64,000 nucleotides of DNA from contig CAJQRD010000026.1 in the NCBI GenBank assembly GCA_905480605.1, positions 37,089-101,088 of the forward strand, given 5' to 3'. Made by a program: the position numbers and the translations under genes. A model generated the notes under the pieces. The model was not told the origin of the DNA and searched no databases. It was given only the letters and a program-made list of their open reading frames with translations. Below, piece by piece: positions 45,428 to 53,331 of this stretch (position 1 is its first letter; every line of letters begins with the position of its first letter). Source of the stretch: an uncultured Saprospiraceae bacterium. Lineage in GTDB: Bacteria; Bacteroidota; Bacteroidia; Chitinophagales; Saprospiraceae.

Positions 45428-46645
45428 ATGGATAATAGATTAATATACCTAGATAATAACGCGACTACACCTACTGATCCCAGAGTTGTTGATGCAATGA
45501 TCCCATATTTTCACCAACTTCATGGCAATGCCGCAAGTAGAAACCATCCTTTTGGCTGGGCTGCTGAAGAAGCTGTTGACAATGCACGAAATCAAATAGC
45601 AGATCTTATTTCTGTAGATCCAAGGGAAATTATCTTCACATCAGGTGCTACAGAGTCTGATAACTTAGCTTTAAAAGGTGTTTATGAAATGTACTCCCGA
45701 AAAGGAAACCATATCATCACACTCAAGACTGAACACAAAGCTGTCTTAGATTCTTGCAAGAGAATCGAGAAAATGGGGGGAGAGATAACCTATTTAGATG
45801 TAAACGATAAGGGATTGGTTAATCTTGAAGAGCTAGAAGCAGCGATTACGGATAAGACCATCTTGGTTTCTATTATGTTTGCCAACAATGAAACAGGAGT
45901 GATCCAACCAATGAAAGAAATTGGTGATATCTGTGCTAAGAAAGGCGTTCTTTTTATGAGTGATGCCACGCAAGCTGTTGGTAAAATTCCGGTTAATCCT
46001 AAAGAATTAGGTATTCACTTAATGGCGTTTACAGGTCATAAAATGTATGGACCAAAAGGTGTAGGCGTTTTATTTGTAAATAGAAAAAATCCTAGAGTAA
46101 AAGTAACTGCTCAAATTGATGGAGGCGGTCATGAAAGGGGTATGCGGTCAGGAACACTAAATGTTCCAGGTATAGTAGGAATGGGGAAAGCATGTGCTTT
46201 AGCTCAAGCCGAAATGATTGACGAAGCTAAGAGACTTTCAGCTTTGAGAGATAAATTAGAAACAGGATTGTGTCAATTGGAAGAAACTTACATCAACGGT
46301 GATGTTAACAACAGAATGCCTCATGTGACAAACATCTCATTCAAACATGTTGAAGGTGAAGGTCTTATGATGACCTTTAATCAAAACATTGGTGTGTCTT
46401 CTGGATCTGCCTGTACTTCTGCATCACTTGAACCATCGTATGTATTGATTGCATTGGGATTAGGAGATGACTTAGCACATTCATCAATTAGGTTCAGTCT
46501 TGGACGTTTTACAACAGATGAAGATATTGATTTGGCAATCAAACAGGTATCTGAAGGTGTTACACACATGAGAGACTTAAGCCCGATTTGGGAGATGTAT
46601 AAAGAAGGAGTTGATTTAGATGCTGTACAATGGTCTGCACACTAA
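45428..46645 (+). CDS. iscS: Cysteine desulfurase IscS
   Basis: The 405-residue PLP enzyme has 'YLDNNATTPTDPRVVDAM' at the N-terminus, the PLP Lys205 in 'FTGHKMYGPKGVG', and the active-site Cys329 in 'GVSSGSACTSASL' on a long mobile loop, as in group I IscS. It takes sulfur from cysteine to build Fe-S clusters on IscU. It is the first gene of an iscS-iscU-iscA operon (56- and 2-bp gaps). No IscR, HscBA or ferredoxin gene lies within the window. Confidence 0.96.
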   Translation: MDNRLIYLDNNATTPTDPRVVDAMIPYFHQLHGNAASRNHPFGWAAEEAVDNARNQIADLISVDPREIIFTSGATESDNLALKGVYEMYSRKGNHIITLKTEHKAVLDSCKRIEKMGGEITYLDVNDKGLVNLEELEAAITDKTILVSIMFANNETGVIQPMKEIGDICAKKGVLFMSDATQAVGKIPVNPKELGIHLMAFTGHKMYGPKGVGVLFVNRKNPRVKVTAQIDGGGHERGMRSGTLNVPGIVGMGKACALAQAEMIDEAKRLSALRDKLETGLCQLEETYINGDVNNRMPHVTNISFKHVEGEGLMMTFNQNIGVSSGSACTSASLEPSYVLIALGLGDDLAHSSIRFSLGRFTTDEDIDLAIKQVSEGVTHMRDLSPIWEMYKEGVDLDAVQWSAH

Positions 46646-46701
46646 AAACACTTTGAACTCAATTGATATTATTTTTGTTAAACAACTAAACGAAATATAA
46701 A

Positions 46702-47088
46702 ATGGCATATTCAGAAAAGTTATTAGAGCATTTCAAAAAACCAAAGAACGTTGGTACTCTTGATAAAGCAAGTAAAAGTGTAGGAACTGGCTTGGTAGGA
46801 GCTCCAGAATGTGGTGATGTAATGAGACTTCAAATTGAGGTTGATGAAGAGTCAAAAATTATAAAAGATGCCAAATTCAAAACTTTTGGATGTGGATCAG
46901 CTATTGCATCTTCTTCATTGGCAACAGAATGGTTAAAAGGCAAATCAATTGATGAGGCTTTGGCTATCGATAATATGGCAATTGTAGAAGAATTGGCTTT
47001 ACCTCCAGTGAAAATTCACTGCAGTGTATTGGCTGAAGATGCAATCAAAGGTGCCATTGCTGATTATAAAAAGAAAAACGAAGCATAA
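46702..47088 (+). CDS. iscU: Fe-S cluster scaffold protein IscU
   Basis: The 128-residue protein has the three cluster-binding Cys in 'APECGDVMRLQIEV', 'FGCGSAIASSS' and 'IHCSVLAEDAI', plus the LPPVK motif read as 'LPPVKIH' for the HscA-type chaperone. It receives sulfur from the adjacent IscS and assembles [2Fe-2S] clusters. The length is normal. Confidence 0.96.
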   Translation: MAYSEKLLEHFKKPKNVGTLDKASKSVGTGLVGAPECGDVMRLQIEVDEESKIIKDAKFKTFGCGSAIASSSLATEWLKGKSIDEALAIDNMAIVEELALPPVKIHCSVLAEDAIKGAIADYKKKNEA

Positions 47089-47090
47089 GA

Positions 47091-47417
47091 ATGATTTTTG
47101 TTGCAGACAGTGCTAAAAACAAAATTTCAGAATTGATGTCAACTTCTGAACTGGGTGAAGCTCATTTTGTGAGAGTTTCAGTGACTTCAGGTGGTTGTTC
47201 TGGTTTATCTTACAAATTAGATTTTGATGATACATCACTTCCAGATGACCAAATCTTTGAAGACAATGGTGTAAAGGTCGTAACTGATCTTAAAAGCTTT
47301 TTGTATTTATGTAATACAACACTAGAGTTTTCTGGAGGATTAAATGGTAAAGGCTTTGCCTTCAACAATCCAAATGCATCAAGAACATGCGGTTGCGGCG
47401 AATCCTTTGCTGTGTAA
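47091..47417 (+). CDS. iscA: Iron-sulfur assembly protein IscA/ErpA-type
   Basis: The 108-residue A-type carrier has Cys ligands in 'SGGCSGLSYKLDF' and the C-terminal 'CGCGESF'. It starts 2 bp after iscU. A-type proteins ferry clusters or iron to client enzymes. A terminator follows, so the operon ends here. Confidence 0.94.
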   Translation: MIFVADSAKNKISELMSTSELGEAHFVRVSVTSGGCSGLSYKLDFDDTSLPDDQIFEDNGVKVVTDLKSFLYLCNTTLEFSGGLNGKGFAFNNPNASRTCGCGESFAV

Positions 47418-47440
47418 CTACATATCATTCAAAAAAACAT

Positions 47441-47480
47441 TAATCCCTGATAAGAATTTCACTTATCAGGGATTTTTTTT
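47441..47480 (+). terminator. rho-independent terminator of the isc operon
   Basis: AATCCCTGATAAG and CTTATCAGGGATT form a 13-bp stem with a 7-nt loop, ending in a T run. Confidence 0.9.
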
Positions 47481-47516
47481 GCATAAAATCGCATCTTCGT
47501 CTCATAACTGAAAAAC

Positions 47517-48053
47517 ATGAGACAACTTATAATCATTATATCTGTAATCACTTTTCTCTTTAGCTGTAAAAATGATCAAAAGCAGGAAGGGAATAACGAA
47601 GAAGTAGCTTTTAACATTGACTCTACCCTCTTTAATTTTGAGAGAACTGATACCTTTCTAAATGTTAAACTCCCTCATTTGATAAATTGGAAAGTTAAAA
47701 AGCAAATAAATGACAATGAAAAGGTGAAAATTATCTTAACACACCCTGACAGTCTACTTTTCGTAGAGATTGAAAATTTTGAAGCCAGAAAACCTAATTC
47801 GTACAATTATTACAACAATCTGTTTAAAAAAGGCGATTTAGCGGCTCAAATGCTTGATATCTCTACATATATTAAAAGCGATAAGAAGCTAATTCAAATT
47901 ATTCTAAAAGATTTGAACAACATTAACTTTAAATTAATAGAAGATTTAAATGGTGTTTCTAAAGAAGTCAATATATTTATCCCGAATTTAAACTATGTGG
48001 ACGTCAATATCAGAATTGTTGAATCAATCATAGGTGTATTAGATTTTATTTAA
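47517..48053 (+). CDS. Putative lipoprotein, unknown
   Basis: The 178-residue precursor starts 'MRQLIIIISVITFLFSC', with a lipobox. The mature domain of about 160 residues is mixed alpha/beta, with no family or motif recognised. It is followed after 15 bp by the Bor-like gene on the same strand. Confidence 0.65.
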   Translation: MRQLIIIISVITFLFSCKNDQKQEGNNEEVAFNIDSTLFNFERTDTFLNVKLPHLINWKVKKQINDNEKVKIILTHPDSLLFVEIENFEARKPNSYNYYNNLFKKGDLAAQMLDISTYIKSDKKLIQIILKDLNNINFKLIEDLNGVSKEVNIFIPNLNYVDVNIRIVESIIGVLDFI

Positions 48054-48068
48054 CAACAAAAAAAAAAT

Positions 48069-48365
48069 ATGAAAAACATTCTAAAATCTACAATTTTATT
48101 TTTGTGTTTAGCATTTACTATTTCTTCTTGCTATACAAACACTCACATTGTAGGAGAAGGGGCTCAATCAGGAGTTAAAGTTGAAAAAAAACAATGGTAT
48201 GCGCTTTGGGGATTAGTGCCAATAGGCAGCGAGCCAGACACAAAGGCTATGGCTGGAAAAGATGATTATACAATCACAACTACTCACACGTTTGTTGATT
48301 TGTTAATTACTTCTTTTACAAGTCTTGTTACAATCACAGTTAAAACAGTGGAGATACAAAAATAG
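48069..48365 (+). CDS. Bor-like small lipoprotein
   Basis: The 98-residue precursor has a lipobox ('LCLAFTISSCYTNTH'). The mature sequence 'VGEGAQSGV...QWYALWGLVPIG' and 'HTFVDLLITSFTSLVTITVKTVEIQ' resembles the Bor/Iss family of small outer-membrane lipoproteins first seen in lambda. Whether it acts in serum-type resistance or envelope integrity here is unknown. A terminator follows. Confidence 0.65.
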   Translation: MKNILKSTILFLCLAFTISSCYTNTHIVGEGAQSGVKVEKKQWYALWGLVPIGSEPDTKAMAGKDDYTITTTHTFVDLLITSFTSLVTITVKTVEIQK

Positions 48366-48392
48366 ATTTAGGTTTGAAATATAACAATAAAT

Positions 48393-48422
48393 AGGCCCCA
48401 AATTGGGGCCTTTGTTTTTTTT
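48393..48422. terminator. Terminator between convergent Bor-like and DUF2807 genes
   Basis: GGCCCC-AAAT-TGGGGCC gives a short GC stem followed by a T-rich run (TTTGTTTTTTTT). Confidence 0.85.
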
Positions 48423-48429
48423 AGAAATT

Positions 48430-49128
48430 TTACATTTGTCTTATACTGCCTCCAGAATACTTTCCAACATCAATATCTCTTTGTTTCGGATCACCTTTAA
48501 ACTTTACCGAACCACCTGAACTTGCATTTGCTTTTAAAGAATCAGTAGCCCAGACTGTAGCTGAACCTCCAGAACTGGCATTCACTATTACTTTTTTAGA
48601 TTCAAAATTTCTTCCATTATAGTTTCCTCCTGAACTGGCTTGCACTTTCATAGAATTAGAATTACCATTAACTCTTAAGTTTCCCCCTGAACTCGCATTG
48701 CATGTCGCTCGGATGCATTCAATTTCAATCTCAATTGTTCCTCCACTTGATGCATCTACATCAATCTCATCAGAATTTATAACTTCTTCAGAACCAATAT
48801 AAGCACCAGCACTTGCACTAATCGCTTCTAAATTCAGGCTACCACTTAATTTAATATGTGCCTTTCTATTATCACTATTCCAATTAAATAATCCTTTTTT
48901 ACCAAATTTGATATGCAAGACATCTCCCTTAACTTCTGTTAACAATTCGTCTAGTTCACCTTTAGTCACTTCAATTTCTGCAGAAGGATTACCACTCAAT
49001 AATTCAACAGAGATTCCTCCTGATACTTTCAGTTTTCTATAGTCATCAAGATTTCGATTTCCATTTTTTTGTGCATTGATATTTAATGATAAGCAAAGTG
49101 CGCAGAATAAAATTAGATAGTTTTTCAT
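48430..49128 (-). CDS. GIN-domain (DUF2807) exported protein
   Basis: The 232-residue precursor has a signal peptide (about 1-19). The mature part is a DUF2807 parallel beta-helix-like domain with tandem 'NASSGG' repeats ('DASSGG', 'NASSGGN', 'QASSGG', 'NASSGGSATV', 'NASSGGSVKF'). It begins 'DDYRKLKVSGGISVELLSG'. Such GIN domains are common in Bacteroidota and have no firmly known role. It converges with the Bor-like gene and is transcribed alone. Confidence 0.9.
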   Translation of the reverse strand: MKNYLILFCALCLSLNINAQKNGNRNLDDYRKLKVSGGISVELLSGNPSAEIEVTKGELDELLTEVKGDVLHIKFGKKGLFNWNSDNRKAHIKLSGSLNLEAISASAGAYIGSEEVINSDEIDVDASSGGTIEIEIECIRATCNASSGGNLRVNGNSNSMKVQASSGGNYNGRNFESKKVIVNASSGGSATVWATDSLKANASSGGSVKFKGDPKQRDIDVGKYSGGSIRQM

Positions 49129-49674
49129 GTTTGGATATTTAATGGTTGATATTTGTTAAACGAAACAAGTTTTGAAAAAGTTACATTAATACTTGTAATA
49201 TCAACTCTTTTCAATTTGAGATGTATAATAATTGGATAAACCAGTATTGTTTTTCTATTAAAAAAAAATTACACCCTAAAATAATTACCAAGCACAAAAA
49301 AAGATTAGAGAATGATATCAATTATTAAATCTATCACTCCTTGAAGTAAAATTAATTAGATGATTTTAAAAAAAATCGGAAAGAAATTTATTACAAAAAA
49401 TAACAATACAAGAAGTTTATATGTATTTGATTGATCTAATGTATATAAACGGTTACTAAGAGAATCAGGTTGGAGAAATCACTTTTTATTTGAGTAATTA
49501 AGGGACAGATTGAATTTACGGGAAAAGTTATTATTCTTAGTATCTAAATAAAAGTATATTGAGTTAAACTATCTTAATATTAAACTGATGTACAATAAAA
49601 AAATAGAAAGAATTACTTTCTAATTACAAACTGCTAAATTTTGTAATTAATATTCAACTTGAAAATAACAAAAA
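49129..49674. other. 546-bp AT-rich intergenic region
   Basis: No gene or strong hairpin was seen. It contains A- and T-runs and the upstream regions of the DUF2807 gene and the small membrane ORF at 49675. Confidence 0.45.
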
Positions 49675-49836
49675 ATGGAAAATAAAATATTCTTAGGAAT
49701 TGGGATTATAACTATAATCAGCGGAATTTTATTAGTAATTCAAAACCAACCTTTTATTGGCATTCCAGGTGCCATTGTAGGCGTTTGGTTGGTAATATCT
49801 AACTGGAAGCAACTTAAAAGTAAAAATAATGAATAA
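49675..49836 (+). CDS. Small membrane protein (53 aa)
   Basis: The frame encodes two hydrophobic helices ('IFLGIGIITIISGILLVI' and 'IGIPGAIVGVWLVISNW') joined by 'QNQPF', then a basic tail. The ATG is preceded by AACAAAAA. A Pro-Gly turn and short loop suggest a helical hairpin. Missed by length-limited ORF calling; no family was recognised. Confidence 0.55.
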   Translation: MENKIFLGIGIITIISGILLVIQNQPFIGIPGAIVGVWLVISNWKQLKSKNNE

Positions 49837-49884
49837 GATTAAGGAATAAGGAAACAGATTAAGAATTAAGGATTATGAATCAAG

Positions 49885-49923
49885 GATTATGAATTATGAA
49901 TTATGAATTATGAATTATGAAAT
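49885..49923. repeat. Heptamer tandem repeat (ATGAATT)n
   Basis: About five copies of the 7-mer ATGAATT follow a degenerate AAGGATT-rich stretch (49840-49885). The repeat supplies the last codons and the stop of the minus-strand gene that ends at 49901. Confidence 0.75.
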
Positions 49924-50329
49924 TAGGATTATAACCTGGCTTTTTCACAAGCAAGTATACCAAACTCAATATCAATCCTATAACAGAATAGACTACATCA
50001 TACGGATCATAAATATTTACACTTCCTATGTTGTGTATTTTCATCTCCTGGAGGATAACATATAGTGCCGCAAATAGAGTGACCAATAAGTAAATATAAG
50101 TAAGGCCAATTTTATTCTTAAGCCAATGATAGTTTATCATCAATGATAAATTGGTCAACATTAAAACCCCAGCAACTGCTTCACAAAGATTGGGTAAAGA
50201 CAAAACAAATATATTTACAAATTCTGGGTAGTCGTTTGCCAAAACATAAGGACGTAGGACAAATTTTCCGAGTATAAAAATAATAACAAATAATAAAATG
50301 AGTCGGACATTTAATCTGATATCATTCAT
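49901..50329 (-). CDS. Four-helix membrane protein, unknown
   Basis: The 142-residue protein has four hydrophobic segments (about 9-25, 38-58, 75-93 and 110-128). 'IYDPYDVVYSVIGLILSLVY' resembles VanZ-like or teicoplanin-resistance-like small membrane proteins, but this is weak. The last residues ('FIIHNS') and the stop are encoded by the heptamer repeat, so the natural C-terminus may have changed. It lies 11 bp downstream of the MEST-like hydrolase gene on the same strand. Confidence 0.6.
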   Translation of the reverse strand: MNDIRLNVRLILLFVIIFILGKFVLRPYVLANDYPEFVNIFVLSLPNLCEAVAGVLMLTNLSLMINYHWLKNKIGLTYIYLLVTLFAALYVILQEMKIHNIGSVNIYDPYDVVYSVIGLILSLVYLLVKKPGYNPNFIIHNS

Positions 50330-50340
50330 CTTGATTCAAT

Positions 50341-51219
50341 TTAATTGGAAGCTAAAAATTCTACAATTGCTTGCCCAAAAATTTCAGGAGTTTCAATCAT
50401 TGGGTAATGTCCAGATCTTTGAATGATAACTTTCTCATTGTGTTTTATAAAACCTGCAAGGACATTGGCCATTTCAATGACAGCTACAGGATCATCTTCC
50501 GCCCAAAGAATCAAAACCTTTTTTTCAGTCTCCTTAAGAGCTCCAACCCACCTGTTATAATTTTCATATCGTTGGTCAATATAACTTGTTATTGTTGGCA
50601 ATACTTTTCTTCCGCCATTTAATATTAATAGAGACCATAATACTTTCAATTCTTCCACATTAATAGTAGAAGCATCAGACCATATGTTTTTCATATTTCG
50701 GATGAATGTTTTTTGTGTTGCCAGCTTTGCAACTATAGGTCCAAAAAATCTATGTTTAAGCATTTTTTGAATAGGGCGTAATTGTGACATATCAATCAAC
50801 ATACTGCCATTGCTTAAAATTACATTATCCAAGTTTATTGACAACACGCCTTCATTGTCACGTGCTAATATTTCTGTTGCTATTGATGTTCCGTAATCAT
50901 GTGCAAACAGGTTTATATTTTTTAGATCTAAAAACTTATACAATGCCAGTGCTCTATCAGCTTGATGAACCAATAAGTAATCATCTCCAATTGGTTTGTC
51001 AGAAAGACCAAATCCAAGATGGTCATGGAGTATTATTCGGTGATTGGGAAACTGCGTTAATAAATCTTTGTAATCAAAACTACATGTAGGGTAACCATGT
51101 AAAACACAAATAACATCTTTTGCAACTGGATTGTGATCCAGGTACCAAATGCTATGTTTACCTAACTTAAAAAATTTGCCTTTTGATTTCCAGGAAGCAA
51201 TTTCATTTTTAATATTCAT
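50341..51219 (-). CDS. MEST-like alpha/beta hydrolase (Asp nucleophile)
   Basis: The ATG at 51219 is preferred; the longer frame to 51276 adds a poor leader. The 292-residue protein has 'CVLHGYPTCSFDYKDLL' (oxyanion region), 'HDHLGFGLSDKP', and the nucleophile elbow 'FAHDYGTSIATEIL', in which Asp rather than Ser is the nucleophile, as in haloalkane dehalogenases, epoxide hydrolases and the MEST/PEG1 family. A late acid ('WAEDDPVA') and His ('SGHYPMIE') complete the triad. The substrate is unknown. It is cytoplasmic. Confidence 0.85.
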   Translation of the reverse strand: MNIKNEIASWKSKGKFFKLGKHSIWYLDHNPVAKDVICVLHGYPTCSFDYKDLLTQFPNHRIILHDHLGFGLSDKPIGDDYLLVHQADRALALYKFLDLKNINLFAHDYGTSIATEILARDNEGVLSINLDNVILSNGSMLIDMSQLRPIQKMLKHRFFGPIVAKLATQKTFIRNMKNIWSDASTINVEELKVLWSLLILNGGRKVLPTITSYIDQRYENYNRWVGALKETEKKVLILWAEDDPVAVIEMANVLAGFIKHNEKVIIQRSGHYPMIETPEIFGQAIVEFLASN

Positions 51220-51263
51220 AGTTGGTGAGTCTTGGTTAAAACTTCGGTGATATACAGATGCAT

Positions 51264-51305
51264 AAAAAAAGAGCAATTTGAGACAATTCTCAAATTACTC
51301 TTTTT
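51264..51305 (-). terminator. Terminator of the prohibitin gene
   Basis: On the minus strand, AAAGAGTAATTTGAG and CTCAAATTGCTCTTT pair around a short loop and run into T's. Confidence 0.8.
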
Positions 51306-51347
51306 AAGTAAAGTTTTATTTAAAATTATTGATGTAAATCAACTCAA

Positions 51348-52190
51348 TTAATTATTTCCTAAAATTAAAGGCAAACCATCTGCTCCTCCAATTATTACAA
51401 CTTTACTGTTTGGTGATTTTGATAGTTCAAGTGTTGCTTCAATACCTTTATCTCTTAGAAGGTTTTCAGATAAACTCGCATTCAAAATTCTATTGGCATC
51501 TGCCTTGGCTTGAGCTTCAATAATCTTTCTTTCCGCCTCTTTACGTTCACGATCTAGCTTAAATTCATACTGAAAAGACATTTGCTCTTCTTGTAATTTA
51601 ATTTCGATCGCTTCTTTTAATTTAGTAGGTAGGATTACTTCTTTAATCAAAACAGCATCTAGAAAAATAAACTTCTCCCCAATTGCAGTTTTTGTTTGAG
51701 CTTCAATCTCATCTTGGATTGCTTCTCTTTTGGTAGAATACAATTCTTCTGGCAAATATTTACCAACCACTTCTCTTACTGCAGATCTGATCTCAGGCAA
51801 AATAATTCTAGTCAAATAATCCCGTCCAATATCATCATGTAAATAACCGATTTGTTGAGGGTCTGGTGAATATCTAAAAGTCAATTTCACTGTGATATTC
51901 AATCCATTTTTAGATAGCACATCCATTTCTTCTTCTTCTCCATTGGTACGTACATCGTAAATAATAAGATCATTCCAAGGAGCAATCATTTGAAATCCTT
52001 GATCATAAATTTTATCTTTTTGCATACCACCACTAAATCGTTTAAACATTACACCTTTATGGCCTGCAGGTATTGTAATAAATGTGGTTTGAGTAAGCAC
52101 CATAAATAACATAAAGAAAATAGCGGCAAATATTCCGAACTTATAGAGTTTGGCTTGAGGTATTTCAGGTCTAGATCTTCCAGCTGACAT
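51348..52190 (-). CDS. Prohibitin/SPFH (band 7) membrane protein
   Basis: The 280-residue protein has one N-terminal transmembrane helix (about 19-38), an SPFH domain (about 40-190; 'IPAGHKGVMFKRFSGG', 'FQMIAPWNDLIIYDVR', 'LPEIRSAVREVVGKY') and a coiled-coil tail (about 190-250) ending 'VVIIGGADGLPLILGN'. Prohibitin-like proteins form large ring complexes in the inner membrane that scaffold proteases such as FtsH. The gene is single, with its own terminator. Confidence 0.92.
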   Translation of the reverse strand: MSAGRSRPEIPQAKLYKFGIFAAIFFMLFMVLTQTTFITIPAGHKGVMFKRFSGGMQKDKIYDQGFQMIAPWNDLIIYDVRTNGEEEEMDVLSKNGLNITVKLTFRYSPDPQQIGYLHDDIGRDYLTRIILPEIRSAVREVVGKYLPEELYSTKREAIQDEIEAQTKTAIGEKFIFLDAVLIKEVILPTKLKEAIEIKLQEEQMSFQYEFKLDRERKEAERKIIEAQAKADANRILNASLSENLLRDKGIEATLELSKSPNSKVVIIGGADGLPLILGNN

Positions 52191-52289
52191 ATTAAATTTT
52201 TATTGGTTAATTATTCAATTAATTGATAGTGTCTATTAATGACATCTTTATAACAACATACTTCATAAAATGATTCTCAATCTAGCCTT

Positions 52290-53255
52290 TTATTGGATAA
52301 CATTAAGCATTTGATCTACAGAAATCGCATTCATACATTTAAAATGGCCTTTGGGACAATAATCACGGCCTTGTTTTGTGCAAGGGCGACAACTGAGTTC
52401 TGTATTTTCAATGATTGTAGATTTATTGGTATTCTTGCCATAAAATGGCGTATAACCCAAAATTTGATGTGTGCTTCCAAAAATATTGATCATTGGTACA
52501 TCTAATGCTGCGCCAATATGCATCATACCTGTATCGCCAGTGATAAGCATTTTACTTTTGTGCACCACCCTTGCTGAATCTGATAAAGATATTACTCCAA
52601 CCAAATTGATAATTTTTCTATTACTGTTTTCAACAACTAAATTTGCATTTCCTACATCATCAGCACCCCCAATTAAAACTATTTCATCATCGCACTTATT
52701 AATAAACTCTGCCAATTTATCTGTAGGGATTGTTTTAGTTTTAAATGCAGCACCTACGGCTATAACAATATAAGATTTTGGCAACGCTTCTAAGTCTAAC
52801 TTATCACTAAAAACGTTAAAAAAAAATGTAGTTTCAGCATTTTTTACACTACCAACGATTGGTTTAATCACACTTAAAAAACGATTGACAATATGAGGTT
52901 CTGGTTTTAATCTAATTCCCAATCTTGTCAATAAGAAATATTTAATTCTTGGCTTATCAAAAGTATATGACTTCACTTTCAATGACCTTTTTACTTTGCT
53001 TGATCTTAAATTATTATGAAGATCAATTATAAAATCAAAGTCTTCCAGTTTTAGATTTGCGATAACACTACTAAGATCGCTTTGCAGTTCCCAAACTTTA
53101 AATATGTTTGGGTTAGGAGTTAACAAGGATGCAAATGAAGATTTGACCAGGTAATGTACTTCATATCCTTTGGCATACAAAGCATCAACTACAGGTGTAG
53201 TCAAAACAATATCACCAATAGAATTAAATCTAATTATGAGTACTTTCTCTTTCAA
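52290..53255 (-). CDS. GT9 glycosyltransferase (ADP-heptose:LPS heptosyltransferase-like)
   Basis: The TTG at 53255 gives the typical family start 'KEKVLIIRFNSIGDIVLTTPV'; the longer frame to 53294 runs through the upstream terminator hairpin and is unlikely. The 322-residue enzyme has 'DFIIDLHNNLRS', 'ALDVPMINIFGSTHQ' and 'TGDTGMMHIGAAL', as in heptosyltransferases I/II, plus a C-terminal Cys set. It transfers heptose to lipid A-core in the cytoplasm. It is monocistronic downstream of the M4 protease terminator. Confidence 0.88.
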   Translation of the reverse strand: MKEKVLIIRFNSIGDIVLTTPVVDALYAKGYEVHYLVKSSFASLLTPNPNIFKVWELQSDLSSVIANLKLEDFDFIIDLHNNLRSSKVKRSLKVKSYTFDKPRIKYFLLTRLGIRLKPEPHIVNRFLSVIKPIVGSVKNAETTFFFNVFSDKLDLEALPKSYIVIAVGAAFKTKTIPTDKLAEFINKCDDEIVLIGGADDVGNANLVVENSNRKIINLVGVISLSDSARVVHKSKMLITGDTGMMHIGAALDVPMINIFGSTHQILGYTPFYGKNTNKSTIIENTELSCRPCTKQGRDYCPKGHFKCMNAISVDQMLNVIQ

Positions 53256-53271
53256 ATTATAATTAATACTT

Positions 53272-53314
53272 AAAAAAAGAGGTTTACTTTTCAATTGAAA
53301 AGTAAACCTCTTTA
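53272..53314 (-). terminator. Terminator of the M4 protease gene
   Basis: AGAGGTTTACTTTTC-AATT-GAAAAGTAAACCTCT, a 15-bp perfect stem, followed on the minus strand by TTTTT. Confidence 0.9.
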
Positions 53315-53331
53315 TGTGTATAAAATACTTC

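Noticed and set aside
53256..53294. Longer N-terminus of the GT9 enzyme
   Set aside because: It would run through the terminator hairpin at 53272-53314; the TTG at 53255 gives the usual family start.
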